From: Noviherbaspirillum saxi
GTDB taxonomy: Bacteria; Pseudomonadota; Gammaproteobacteria; Burkholderiales; Burkholderiaceae_D
Direction: 5' to 3'
NCBI RefSeq assembly: GCF_003591035.1
Contig: NZ_QYUO01000003.1
Coordinates: forward strand, 992,001 to 1,056,000
DNA length: 64,000 bases
The notes under the pieces: model-generated
What the model was told of the DNA's origin: nothing
The model's input: only the letters and a program-made list of their open reading frames with translations
Database searches by the model: none
Program-made: the position numbers and the translations under genes
Shown here: positions 52,452 to 61,455 of the stretch, piece after piece
Numbering within the stretch: position 1 is the first letter of the stretch
How the letters are laid out: the number at the start of each line of letters is the position of its first letter

Positions 52452-55114
52452 GGGGATCTTCTCGTTGCTCGTGCATATAGACGCGGATTGGTTGAGGTTG
52501 CCATTTTTAACTTGACGCCTTCATTGTCCGTTTCCACAGGGGGGCTTGCCGGCTGTGAGCTGCCGCTGGTCGGTGCGCGAAATACCGGGTCCGTGTACAG
52601 CGGATCGTTCGGCGGGTAGACACGCGCCGGTTCAGGTTCGTAGCGTGCGACGTGGACAGGCGCGTAGCTGGCAGCTTGCGTCTGGGCCACTGGTTGGCTA
52701 TACGTTACCGGTTTGTCTGTGTAGACGATGGCGGGCTCGACTGAATATTCGGTACGACGTGCCGGACCATGGCCGCTAAGGATTGCGCCGGGAACCATTG
52801 CAAGCGACCTGACGTAAGGATTCGGCTGCGTCGGGTCAAGCGAGGAAACAGGCGCTGGAATCGGCAACAGGTTGGGCTGGCTGCTGGAAGGCGTGCCCGG
52901 TCTCGGGGCGAGCGCGACAGGTCCTTCATCGACCAGGCGCAGCAACAGATTCCGCGGCGCGGGGACGAAAGAATTCCGGTCCCACTCCATGGTGTAGGCA
53001 CGCTGAAAATAATCGCTTGCCCGCGGCAGATTGCCACGCGCCCGTTCGATGCGGCCGGCAGCCGACAATGCGCGCGGGTGATTCGGCGCCAACCGTAGCG
53101 CTGCTGCGGCATGAGCCTCCGCCTTGTCTAGCGCCTTCAGGTCGATCGCGATTTCCGCGGCAAGCAGGCGATGTCCGAAATCGTCGGGCTCGCGCGTGAT
53201 GGCGGTTTCGACAAGAGTCAGAGCCTGCGCATGTTCGGCGGTCGCGCGGTGAATCCGCGCCAGTGAGATGACAACACGCGTATCGCTGGTCCTCTGCGCA
53301 ACGGGACGAATCATCGCACCGGCTTCGGCCAGCCGACCAGATTCGCGCAGGGCTTCGGTCAGGCGCAACGTATAACTGAGAATGATGCGGTTGACTTCTT
53401 CCTGCTGCATGGTGGTCAACCGGCCGGGCGCGGCGAGATCACGCAGAACAGCGGAGAGCTCCGCATCCTGATAGGTGTTGAGCAGCATCTCGGCATAGGT
53501 AATCCGCGTCGCGACATTGTTCGGTCCGCTGCGTCCAAGCACTTCACGCATGATGCGCAGGCCCTTGCCGGACTGTCCCAGCGCTACCCATCCTCCCGCC
53601 ACAACCGACAGCATGGCATTGTTGGATTGCGCTTCGAACTGCAGACGTTCCATCAGCGACTGTGCCTGGCCGGTTTCTCCTTGCCGGTAGAGCTGCCGTA
53701 CGCGCAGGACTTGCACGTTCAGCCACATCTGACGCTGATCTCTCACCATGTCGGCGGTACGCTGGGCAGCCGGGATACGGTCGAGCATGATGAGTCCGTC
53801 CAGCCATTTTTTTTGCGAGGCCAATACATTGGCGCGTGCATGCAAGCCATCGGGGTGATCGGGGTTGCTGGCCAGCAGATCGTCGAGCAGGCTGCCGGCA
53901 CTGTCCATCGCGCCCAAACGCTCATATTGCCGGGCCAGCGCCAGACGTATGCTGGTGTTTGCCGGATCAAGCAGCATGGCGTTTTCAAGTTTGGCGGCTG
54001 CGGCGCCATGGGCGGCGGCGCGTTCATCGGCGAGCGCCTGCTTTACCAGCGCCGCCGCCTTGCCCTGGTTGTTGCCGCCATCCAGAACATCGGGCGCGGA
54101 GGGCGCGGGCGCCGCAATCATTGCGGCTGGCTGCGGCGCCGTATTCGTAGGCGCTACCCGTTCCGGCTCCTGTTGCGGCAATGCGCGAAGCCGGTTACGA
54201 ATTTCGGCGTCATTCGGAAAACGCTGCAGATAGGCCGAATACAGAGACTGATCCCCGGACCTTGGCTCCAATGCAAGCAGTGCCTGACGCCAGACCTTTC
54301 TGGTGTCCGGAGAAGTTTGTGTGCCGCTTGGTAAGGCGCCGAACTGGCGAACGCCTTCGCGGCGCGTTGCATCGCGAACGGTCAGATGACGGGCAAGCGC
54401 GGCCCGATAAGCTGCGTCATCAGGATTCTTGCGTATAAGATCTTCCAGGCTTTGCCTGGTTTCCGGCCATTTTTCGTTGACCGCACTTGAGGTTTGAAAC
54501 TGCTGTATCGATATGCGGGAAGTACCGCGCGTCTCGGCAGGCTTGTCAGAATTCTCCCTGGTCGCGGCGTCGTCCGGCCGTGGTTCGGCGCTCGGTTTGG
54601 CCGCTGCGGTTTCAGTTGGCTTGCTGGCAGCAGGTTTGTTTGCCGCTGCATCAGATCGCTTGTCGGAAGCTGCTTTCTCGCTGCCGGCCTTGTCGGTCGT
54701 CGTTTTGTTTATTGCTTCCGCAGGCCTGGATGCCAGCGGTTCCGATTTCGGCGTGACCGCTGCCGGCTTGGGCTCGCTGCTTGCCTTGCTACGGCCCAGT
54801 GCGGCAGCCAGCTCCTGCAGTCCGGCCGGCGGCGTCGGCAGGCGGCGCGCGCGGTTGTACAGTGCTTCCGCTTCGCGTGTATTGCCGGCGCGCGCTTCGA
54901 TCATGCCGAGCCTAACGAGGGCTTCAGGATGCCTGGGATCGGTGCGCAGCAGCTTGCGCCAGATTTCAGCGGCCAGATCGTCGCGATCCTTTTGTTGCCA
55001 GGTACGCGCCTGATCCGCCATCTGGCTGGAAATGAGATCGTCAGCCGGCCATGCCGGCTGAGCAAATGGCAGCAGGACCGGCACAAGCCATGCCATTTTT
55101 TTCATGTTTCGCAT
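52448..55114 (-). CDS. BcsC-like periplasmic TPR protein without a beta-barrel
   Basis: An 888-residue protein with a signal peptide (MAWLVPVLLPFAQPAWPA), TPR repeats, an Ala/Lys/Pro-rich spacer at about 110-200, a second long TPR array (for example SYTLRLTEALRESGRLAEAG and ALRLAPNHPRALSAAGRIER) and a Pro-rich tail with YSVEPAIVYTDKPVTYSQPV. It keeps the BcsC position directly after bcsB. Ordinary BcsC continues for some 300 residues with an outer-membrane barrel, which is absent here: the gene ends with a basic tail. The barrel function is probably supplied by the protein at 41866. The frame is intact, with no sign of frameshift at its end. Confidence 0.85.
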   Translation of the reverse strand: MRNMKKMAWLVPVLLPFAQPAWPADDLISSQMADQARTWQQKDRDDLAAEIWRKLLRTDPRHPEALVRLGMIEARAGNTREAEALYNRARRLPTPPAGLQELAAALGRSKASSEPKPAAVTPKSEPLASRPAEAINKTTTDKAGSEKAASDKRSDAAANKPAASKPTETAAAKPSAEPRPDDAATRENSDKPAETRGTSRISIQQFQTSSAVNEKWPETRQSLEDLIRKNPDDAAYRAALARHLTVRDATRREGVRQFGALPSGTQTSPDTRKVWRQALLALEPRSGDQSLYSAYLQRFPNDAEIRNRLRALPQQEPERVAPTNTAPQPAAMIAAPAPSAPDVLDGGNNQGKAAALVKQALADERAAAHGAAAAKLENAMLLDPANTSIRLALARQYERLGAMDSAGSLLDDLLASNPDHPDGLHARANVLASQKKWLDGLIMLDRIPAAQRTADMVRDQRQMWLNVQVLRVRQLYRQGETGQAQSLMERLQFEAQSNNAMLSVVAGGWVALGQSGKGLRIMREVLGRSGPNNVATRITYAEMLLNTYQDAELSAVLRDLAAPGRLTTMQQEEVNRIILSYTLRLTEALRESGRLAEAGAMIRPVAQRTSDTRVVISLARIHRATAEHAQALTLVETAITREPDDFGHRLLAAEIAIDLKALDKAEAHAAAALRLAPNHPRALSAAGRIERARGNLPRASDYFQRAYTMEWDRNSFVPAPRNLLLRLVDEGPVALAPRPGTPSSSQPNLLPIPAPVSSLDPTQPNPYVRSLAMVPGAILSGHGPARRTEYSVEPAIVYTDKPVTYSQPVAQTQAASYAPVHVARYEPEPARVYPPNDPLYTDPVFRAPTSGSSQPASPPVETDNEGVKLKMATSTNPRLYARATRRSP

Positions 55115-55115
55115 A

Positions 55116-57407
55116 TCAAGCCAATGGCGCTTTCTTGAATCGTTTCGACATCAAGCGACGCAGGCTACGATAGCCGAGGGCAGCCAGCAATGCACTGATC
55201 GTCAATGCAATGAATGCAAACAGCAGCGGATGATCCGAAAAGAACCAGCGAAGCTTGCTGAAGGCCGGCAAGGAACCAAGCGTGTAGGTCGGGCTGACCT
55301 TGGTGAAATTAACGCTCTTATCGTCAATGATCGCGAAATCGCCTTGAATCTGGCTCATGCGTTCGGAGTCGATCAATACATCGGCGATTTTGCGCAGATC
55401 GGCGGGACGGTCGGCATGCAGGAAGACCACGCTGCGCGACGCCTGCAATGGAGACTCGAAACCCATGATGGCGGCCAGGCTTCCATTCCCAACGAAACTC
55501 AGGCTGCCCTTGACGACCGAGGCCGATTGATCATCCGGGCGATCCCAGCGGTAGGTGGGCAGCCAGGACTTTGCCGGCGCGCGGACGCGACGCTCGCCGT
55601 TGATTTGTATCATTGGCAGCAGGTCGCCCCATTTCGACATCAGCATCTGGCTGTTGGATGAACCGATCACGATCAGGTCCCGGTCGGAGGACTTGTCGAC
55701 ATCGGCCGCGGTGATGACGGCATGCCGTATCGACGGATAGCCGGTGGCCTCGCCCATACGTCCCATCAGTGTCATGTACAGGCCCAGTTCGTCGGCGTTC
55801 GGACGGTCCGGCAGCACTACGGCGGTTTCCGACAGATCGGCCAGGCGGGTGTATGGATAGCCTATGTTGGCGAAATAACCCAGATTCGGCATTTCCGCAT
55901 ATTGAGGAAAGCCGCTGAAATCGATGGTAGTTTCCGGATCGATTGCGCCCTGGAGATTATTCGGCGGAAGGTTCTTGCATTCCCCATCCCTGATCACTTC
56001 AAACGCATAGGTAAATTGCAGCTGGTCGCGGCCGCCTACCGTATAGGGCGGCACGAAAAGCGATTCTTCCCGCACTGTATGGTTCGTGGTGCTGACCGGC
56101 ATCAAGCCGCCAAGCTGGACTGCTTTCTTGTAAGGCTCATTGAGCGCCACGGTATGCAGGAAGCTCGAATTCAGTCCTACCGCAAGACTGGAATTCCTGT
56201 GCTCGGGCAGGCGTGTCGCACGATACTTCAGCTTCATCGGTGCGCCCGGCGTACGCCAGGTAAACACGTCCGGCGGTACGCGGTAATTTACGCGTATCAC
56301 TTCCGGGAAATAGCCTTGTACTCTTAATTCGGTCGGACGCGCCAGCTCGCCCAGGCGTACCGGGCGATCGAGCGGTACCCATGCCGGCGCATCGTATGGC
56401 TTGCGCGGCGCGGCATCGGTCTCCTTGGTGACGGCAACCGACTGGCCTGTGAAGGTGGGGCTGACCAGCGCCAGCGCTCTGGCAGCACGCGCAAGTTCTT
56501 CATCGTTGCCGCCGGTGACCAGTAACAGCTTGGCAAGGGAGTTGGTTGGATGCTGCAAGACCGACACGGTGGCGCCCGGACCGCCGCGCAAGCCGCCGAT
56601 GCTTTCACCGGCTTGCATGAAGATGACGGCATTACCGTCCGGTAGCGTATTCATATGCACGGGAAACTGTGCACCCCGGCTTCCCGCCTGCAAGCCGAAC
56701 CACGATGCCACGATGCCGGCTGCCTTGATCGTTCCGAACGAGGGCGTACTTGTGAAAACGAAGGGCAGCTTCAACGGCATGTTGTCGCGGCTATCGAAGA
56801 ACGGAGCGGGCAAATTCTTGAGATCGTTTGATCCGGAAATGGGCGCCAGCGTCAATTCGAGACGGCTGAGATCGCTCACCGTCAGCCACAGGGAGGTGTG
56901 GAAAGGATCTTCGCACTGGCGCGTATAGTGCCCGATCAGATTGAATCGCAATTCGTTGTTTTCGCCGAACAGCCGAGGGTCGAGATTGATTTCGCGCGTA
57001 TTGCCGACGCCTTTGTTTTGCGGCAGCGCTTCGACCATCGCCACGCGTTCATTCAGCAATATCCGAAGATGGCTGAGGTCGGGCAACAAGGAAGGTGAGT
57101 AATCATAAGCAATGCGAAGCTTGGCGCCGACCACGATTTCGTCTGCGCGTATCGAGAACCCGAGCGTCTGCGAGCCCTCGACGCCGCGCAGCTTGACCGA
57201 CGACCATGCGCCCATTTGCCGGAATGTCAGCGAGACCGTGCGTTGTTTGGGCGCAGACCCCGAGTGCGCTTCCGTGGCTTCATCCGATTTTTCCTTGCGC
57301 GGTTTCGTCTCGGCGGCCGTGGCGGTGAGCGAGGCTGCAATGGCAAAAAGGAGAACGCCCAGCAGTGAGGTCCTTGATTGGCGCCAGAAGCTTCTTTGCT
57401 TAGTCAT
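55116..57407 (-). CDS. bcsB: BcsB, periplasmic co-subunit of cellulose synthase
   Basis: A 763-residue BcsB with a signal peptide, jelly-roll and flavodoxin-like carbohydrate-binding domains (FRQMGAWSSVKLRGVEGSQT, SFGTIKAAGIVASWFGLQ, DRDLIVIGSSNSQML) and the C-terminal membrane anchor (HPLLFAFIALTISALLAALG). The length is typical. It overlaps bcsA-like by 8 bases. BcsB guides the nascent glucan across the periplasm and anchors BcsA; that it is complete while BcsA lacks catalytic residues suggests a retained translocation role. Confidence 0.93.
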   Translation of the reverse strand: MTKQRSFWRQSRTSLLGVLLFAIAASLTATAAETKPRKEKSDEATEAHSGSAPKQRTVSLTFRQMGAWSSVKLRGVEGSQTLGFSIRADEIVVGAKLRIAYDYSPSLLPDLSHLRILLNERVAMVEALPQNKGVGNTREINLDPRLFGENNELRFNLIGHYTRQCEDPFHTSLWLTVSDLSRLELTLAPISGSNDLKNLPAPFFDSRDNMPLKLPFVFTSTPSFGTIKAAGIVASWFGLQAGSRGAQFPVHMNTLPDGNAVIFMQAGESIGGLRGGPGATVSVLQHPTNSLAKLLLVTGGNDEELARAARALALVSPTFTGQSVAVTKETDAAPRKPYDAPAWVPLDRPVRLGELARPTELRVQGYFPEVIRVNYRVPPDVFTWRTPGAPMKLKYRATRLPEHRNSSLAVGLNSSFLHTVALNEPYKKAVQLGGLMPVSTTNHTVREESLFVPPYTVGGRDQLQFTYAFEVIRDGECKNLPPNNLQGAIDPETTIDFSGFPQYAEMPNLGYFANIGYPYTRLADLSETAVVLPDRPNADELGLYMTLMGRMGEATGYPSIRHAVITAADVDKSSDRDLIVIGSSNSQMLMSKWGDLLPMIQINGERRVRAPAKSWLPTYRWDRPDDQSASVVKGSLSFVGNGSLAAIMGFESPLQASRSVVFLHADRPADLRKIADVLIDSERMSQIQGDFAIIDDKSVNFTKVSPTYTLGSLPAFSKLRWFFSDHPLLFAFIALTISALLAALGYRSLRRLMSKRFKKAPLA

Positions 57408-59565
57408 TTCTCTTTTTCCAAAATCGTATCCACTCGTCTTTACGTATCGAACTCATGTATTGACCGGGGTTTGTTGCAAAATCAAGTACGGCGGTCAGTG
57501 CGCTTACAAGCCCTTTGCTGATCCACGCCGGAACGAGCTGATCGGCATGTCGACCGGCCAGCCATTTCGGCCAGTCGTCTCCGCGCGACAAGACGCCCGC
57601 GGCGAGAGCATTGTATTGCTGCTGCATTTGATCGTCGATCTTTACGTGCAGCGTATTATTTTCCTGCGTGACGACTTGCGCAAGAAAGATGAATTCCTGG
57701 TGGCCTTGAAAGAGCGATAAGCTTATTGCGGCCCCTGCCTCGACTGTCACTGCCTTCGGCAGTTTGAGCGTCAGGGCGACATCTGGAAAGTTGGCCGTTA
57801 CGCAAGACATGGTTCTACCGTATGGCAGTCTCACCATTGCATGCATCGCTGAGCTCAGCCGCGTGTGCCTGCGAATTTCTCTTGCCTCTTCGGCCACTGC
57901 AAGCGACGACGTTAGCAGCATCAGATTGACGCCACACCATAACAGGTAGGGAAGGATTGCTTCGTAAATGCTCGCCTCGGTTGTGAGCAGATAAACAAGC
58001 CCTGCGCCCAACCCTGCAAGATTGAGTGTGAAAACGGCGAGAAAAGGAATCGCGTCGGTCCAGCTGAACACCTCGGCCTTTGCATCTTGGGAGTCGGATC
58101 GGAGCCGCAGTGCTTTGCCAAGCCGGGTGCGAATCAGGTTTAGCGTGGTCGGCACCAGGATGTAACATGCCAGCAGCGATTCCCGGATATCGGCCAGCAA
58201 ACCGAAGCGGTGCGGTCCTTGTATGCGCGACAACACGATATGACCGTGTATGAAGTGAGGTAGTGCGTATGCAGCCAGCAGGTCGGGCGAGGATCGGATC
58301 AAGGTGACACCGGTCAGCAGATAGGCGACCGGTGCGGTATAAAAAATTAGGCGCGGAAAGACATAATAAAAATTGAACATTCCTTCCAGTTCAAGCAGCC
58401 ATTGCTTGGCGCGCAAGGCCATTCTCGAAAAGGGATGATCCACCCGAAAGATATCGGTATTCGTCGCCAGTGATGGTTCCCCCGGCCTGCCATCGGCGGC
58501 TGCGTCGCCCCCCGTGCCAATATAGGCGATGCCGTAACCAAGCGCTCGCAGCTTCAGTGCGAGCGGCTGATTGATACGGTCATTTGCGGTCTCCGTATCG
58601 ATTGCTTCGGCAAGGGCGGAACGCCGGAACAGGGCACAGGAAGCGTCCCTATCGCTTCCGTTCGACAGCCGCAGGCTGGTGGCTGTCGGTGGCGGCACCA
58701 GAAAATGATAGGGTGTCTGCAACATGCCGAGCCGCGCATCTCTTGCAAACCACCCAACAACCGATTTCAGAAAGCCCGTGCCGCAGTCATGCGCGCAATC
58801 CAGAACCGTAATGAATTCGCCGCTGGTTTTTGACAATGCAAAAGCGATCGTGCTTAATCTGTCCTGGGTCTCGACGGGAGCAGCGAGATAAACGGCGCCG
58901 ATAGCATCAGCGACTGCCTTCACATCGTCCCTATCGTCACCATCGAGCAAGTAGAGCTTGATTTTCTTTCGTGGCCATTCAAGGGCCGCGGCCTTGCCGG
59001 CATGTGGTTCGATGGCGGCTGCAGACTGTCCGTGGCAGAGGACAAATACATCGATTGTCGGCCAGCTTGCCAGGTCGGCAGGCATGGGGACGGCGTCACG
59101 CCGTATTGGCCAGATAGCGCGGATCAATCTGATCGCGGCAAACAGGGCAAGATACAGTTCCGCCGCACAAAGACAGAATCCGAGGGCGAAATCTATTGTG
59201 AGTCCATCGGCAAGCGTCTGGGTAAAGCGCCACAGCAGATAGCGCGACGTCACGACCAGCGAAAAAATTGCCAGCACCAGGGTCATCATCAGTCCAGCGT
59301 ATCGACGCACATATAGAGCGACGCACACCAGAATGCTGGAAACCACAATCTGGCTGTTCAGCGAAAGATCGACCGACACGATGGCCCCGAACAGCATCAG
59401 GCAAGCCATGCATATGGGCAGCCCGGCCGTAGACCATAGGGATGCCTTTGCCAGCCGGGCACCCCATTGATTTACTTTTCCCCGCAGGTAGGCTTTCTGC
59501 CAAGCCGCGGCGGAGGGCCTGCCCCAACGCTCGCGCCAGAGCGAAAGTACTATCTTGGGATTCAT
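57400..59565 (-). CDS. BcsA-like protein without recognisable catalytic and PilZ motifs (pseudo-synthase)
   Basis: A 721-residue inner-membrane protein with the full BcsA layout: N-terminal spans, GT domain, spans, C-terminal PilZ-like domain. Family-level matches are clear (LQTPYHFLVPPP, ASCALFRRSALAE, YYVFPRLIFYTAPVAYLLTG). Yet the key motifs differ: the UDP-binding PTYNE reads LCHGQ (176-180), DDG reads DGDD (208-211), DxD reads DCA (256-258), TED is replaced by AND (327-329), and no QxxRW is found at 355-385. In PilZ the DxSxxG motif reads NFPDVA (592-597). The frame is intact, so loss of catalysis appears adaptive. It may act as a channel or scaffold for the GT2 at 40514. Confidence 0.85.
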   Translation of the reverse strand: MNPKIVLSLWRERWGRPSAAAWQKAYLRGKVNQWGARLAKASLWSTAGLPICMACLMLFGAIVSVDLSLNSQIVVSSILVCVALYVRRYAGLMMTLVLAIFSLVVTSRYLLWRFTQTLADGLTIDFALGFCLCAAELYLALFAAIRLIRAIWPIRRDAVPMPADLASWPTIDVFVLCHGQSAAAIEPHAGKAAALEWPRKKIKLYLLDGDDRDDVKAVADAIGAVYLAAPVETQDRLSTIAFALSKTSGEFITVLDCAHDCGTGFLKSVVGWFARDARLGMLQTPYHFLVPPPTATSLRLSNGSDRDASCALFRRSALAEAIDTETANDRINQPLALKLRALGYGIAYIGTGGDAAADGRPGEPSLATNTDIFRVDHPFSRMALRAKQWLLELEGMFNFYYVFPRLIFYTAPVAYLLTGVTLIRSSPDLLAAYALPHFIHGHIVLSRIQGPHRFGLLADIRESLLACYILVPTTLNLIRTRLGKALRLRSDSQDAKAEVFSWTDAIPFLAVFTLNLAGLGAGLVYLLTTEASIYEAILPYLLWCGVNLMLLTSSLAVAEEAREIRRHTRLSSAMHAMVRLPYGRTMSCVTANFPDVALTLKLPKAVTVEAGAAISLSLFQGHQEFIFLAQVVTQENNTLHVKIDDQMQQQYNALAAGVLSRGDDWPKWLAGRHADQLVPAWISKGLVSALTAVLDFATNPGQYMSSIRKDEWIRFWKKRND

Positions 59566-60326
59566 TGGTTAAGCGTGTCGATCAACCATGTCGAAAGACG
59601 CGCAATATCATGACTGGCTTGTCCATGCGGGTCGTATGCCAGCACGGGTTGCTGGAAGGCCAGCGCTTCGCTCACGGCTTCATCCGAGTGAATGCCGATC
59701 GGCGCAAGCCGGCGACCGAGATGCTGCCGCAACAGATCGACGACGTCGCGGCTCAAGGGTTCGCTGGTATCGACCTGATTCAATATGTACATGTTGCCGA
59801 GGTCCGGGCGCAGGTCCGATATGTCGTCCAGCCAGGATTCCATTGCCGGAATCGTTGCGTACGATCCTGCATCTGCCAGCAATACGATCAATATGATGTC
59901 GGCGCAGGCGAACACCTGCTTCAGATAGACCGAAGGACCGGGCGGCGTATCGATCAGTACGACCGCATTGTCTCCAAGTCCCGCACGCTCGATCTGATGG
60001 CCAAGCCAGTTCGGCTCATCGGCCAGCAAGGTTTCAAAGGCTTCACGATCCGCCTCGTTGCCTGGTCCGTAACGCAGGCAGGCGACGTCAAATTGGGTAG
60101 GCTCGGCGATGTCCCGCCAATTCATATCTTCCAGCGATTGCTCACAGACGCCACTGAGGTCGGACGTATCAAGTCCGAAATGCCAGTGCAATGCGTTCTG
60201 CGGATCCAGATCGACGACCGAGACCCGGCCAGGGCCCAGCTTTGATGCAATCGCAGCAGCCAGATTGGCAGTAGTCGATGTCTTGCCGACGCCGCCTTTC
60301 ATTGAAACGATGCCAATGACGCTCAT
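59562..60326 (-). CDS. bcsQ: BcsQ MinD/ParA ATPase (copy 2)
   Basis: A 254-residue ATPase: MSVIGIVSMKGGVGKTSTTA contains the deviant Walker A, followed by DLDPQNALHWHFGLD, NAVVLIDTPPGPSVYLKQVF and PIGIHSDEAVSEALAFQQPV. It overlaps bcsA-like and the bcsP-like gene by 4 bases each. This copy has the canonical position just before bcsA, while the paralogue at 51253 lies after the TPR genes. Both keep their ATPase motifs. Confidence 0.92.
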   Translation of the reverse strand: MSVIGIVSMKGGVGKTSTTANLAAAIASKLGPGRVSVVDLDPQNALHWHFGLDTSDLSGVCEQSLEDMNWRDIAEPTQFDVACLRYGPGNEADREAFETLLADEPNWLGHQIERAGLGDNAVVLIDTPPGPSVYLKQVFACADIILIVLLADAGSYATIPAMESWLDDISDLRPDLGNMYILNQVDTSEPLSRDVVDLLRQHLGRRLAPIGIHSDEAVSEALAFQQPVLAYDPHGQASHDIARLSTWLIDTLNQ

Positions 60327-60967
60327 CGTTTTCCTAACCGCCCGAAGAATGAAGTCCGGTTGTCGGTACGTGTTCGTGCAGGTTCTTCCTTGCCTTCCAG
60401 CCGCGCAAAGAGACCCGACAGGGATTGCTCATTGTCGGATGCAGCAGGTGCCTGGGGTGCGGCCGGCAGCGGCTCACGGTTGTTCTTTCTGAAGAGCCCG
60501 GGGCGCGCCGTGGTTTCTTCCGATGGCGCCTCTTCCTCGACAGGCTTGGAAAAAAAGAAACCCCGTCGTTCCGCAGGCTGTTCCTGTACTTCCGGCCGCA
60601 TGTCCCGGTGGCCGGTTTCCGCGATTTCCTTCGTCTCTGCGCGTTGCTGATGGCGCGGGCTGATGGCCCGGGTCGGCTGCTCTGCAGCCATCTTGGTCAG
60701 GCTCTGAGCCAGTTTGTCCCCCAGCCCGGGCAAAGTCAGGGCGGGCGTACGGAGGCTAGTCCTGGGTTTGCCGGAACTGCCCCAATGCTGCTTCGCGTCT
60801 TCCGTCAATGCAGGCGTTTCTACCTGTTTTTTGGGCGAAACGGCCTTGAACAAGGGCCAGCGCTGTTCAGCCGCGCGGACTGCGCCGCTATTGGATGCCC
60901 GGAAATTTGCGTCATCGGCACCGAGCGAGCGGAACAGGCGAGAGACATCTTCATTGGATTTTGGCAT
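60323..60967 (-). CDS. bcsP: BcsP-like regulatory protein
   Basis: A 214-residue hydrophilic, largely disordered protein. The N-terminus NEDVSRLFRSLGADDANFRA resembles BcsR/BcsP starts and the C-terminal SLSGLFARLEGKEE the BcsP end; the middle is rich in charged residues, Pro and Gln, with repeated FFFSKPVEEE, GLFRKNN and FFGRLGKR-like phrases. It is placed between bcsD and bcsQ as in type I cellulose loci of betaproteobacteria, where such proteins help organise the synthase. Confidence 0.78.
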   Translation of the reverse strand: MPKSNEDVSRLFRSLGADDANFRASNSGAVRAAEQRWPLFKAVSPKKQVETPALTEDAKQHWGSSGKPRTSLRTPALTLPGLGDKLAQSLTKMAAEQPTRAISPRHQQRAETKEIAETGHRDMRPEVQEQPAERRGFFFSKPVEEEAPSEETTARPGLFRKNNREPLPAAPQAPAASDNEQSLSGLFARLEGKEEPARTRTDNRTSFFGRLGKR

Positions 60968-60990
60968 GGCAACACTCTCTCAATGTTTGT

Positions 60991-61455
60991 TTAACGACCG
61001 AAGCGCAAGCGGAGTTCCATGCCGTCCACGATGTCACCTGTACTGCGTACGACCATTTTGTTACTTGCTCCCAGTACGGCAAACACGGTCTGATAAAAAC
61101 CTTCCAGGAAGCCGACGCTCCAGCCGAGCGCTTCGTCACCGAATGCTTCGGCCAACGGCGCTGCCTGGTGCGTGATATCGATATATCCTTTTAGTTCATT
61201 GAGATCGACCCAGCCCCAATTCAAGCGTGACCAGAAATCGTTCAGACTTTCTTCCAGTTGGTCGAGGCTTTGCATGCCTTGAAAATGTGATTCGGCATTT
61301 TTCGCGAAGCGCTCTCCGATATTGAAGAAGAGATGATGCAAATCTTTCGCATCGGCGTATGCCGACATTTCTATGGCCATGGCACGAAGTATGGGCAGCC
61401 ATTGAAGGGGCACCTGCTGGGTTCTGAAATATTGTTGTATATCGTTGATTGCCAT
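60991..61455 (-). CDS. bcsD: BcsD, cellulose synthase subunit D
   Basis: A 154-residue BcsD with HHLFFNIGERFAKNAESHFQ, DQLEESLNDFWSRLNWGWVD and ALGWSVGFLEGFYQTVFAVL. In Komagataeibacter BcsD forms a periplasmic ring that helps align glucan chains, so its presence marks a type I locus. ATG 61455 was chosen because AGG lies 8 bases upstream; ATG 61461 is also possible. It is first in an operon of nine tightly spaced or overlapping genes running down to 50150. Confidence 0.9.
   Translation of the reverse strand: MAINDIQQYFRTQQVPLQWLPILRAMAIEMSAYADAKDLHHLFFNIGERFAKNAESHFQGMQSLDQLEESLNDFWSRLNWGWVDLNELKGYIDITHQAAPLAEAFGDEALGWSVGFLEGFYQTVFAVLGASNKMVVRSTGDIVDGMELRLRFGR

Noticed and set aside
57400..59565. 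BcsA-like gene as an ordinary pseudogene
   Set aside because: There is no stop or frameshift over 721 codons, overlaps with both neighbours are clean, and structural segments of the family are conserved.
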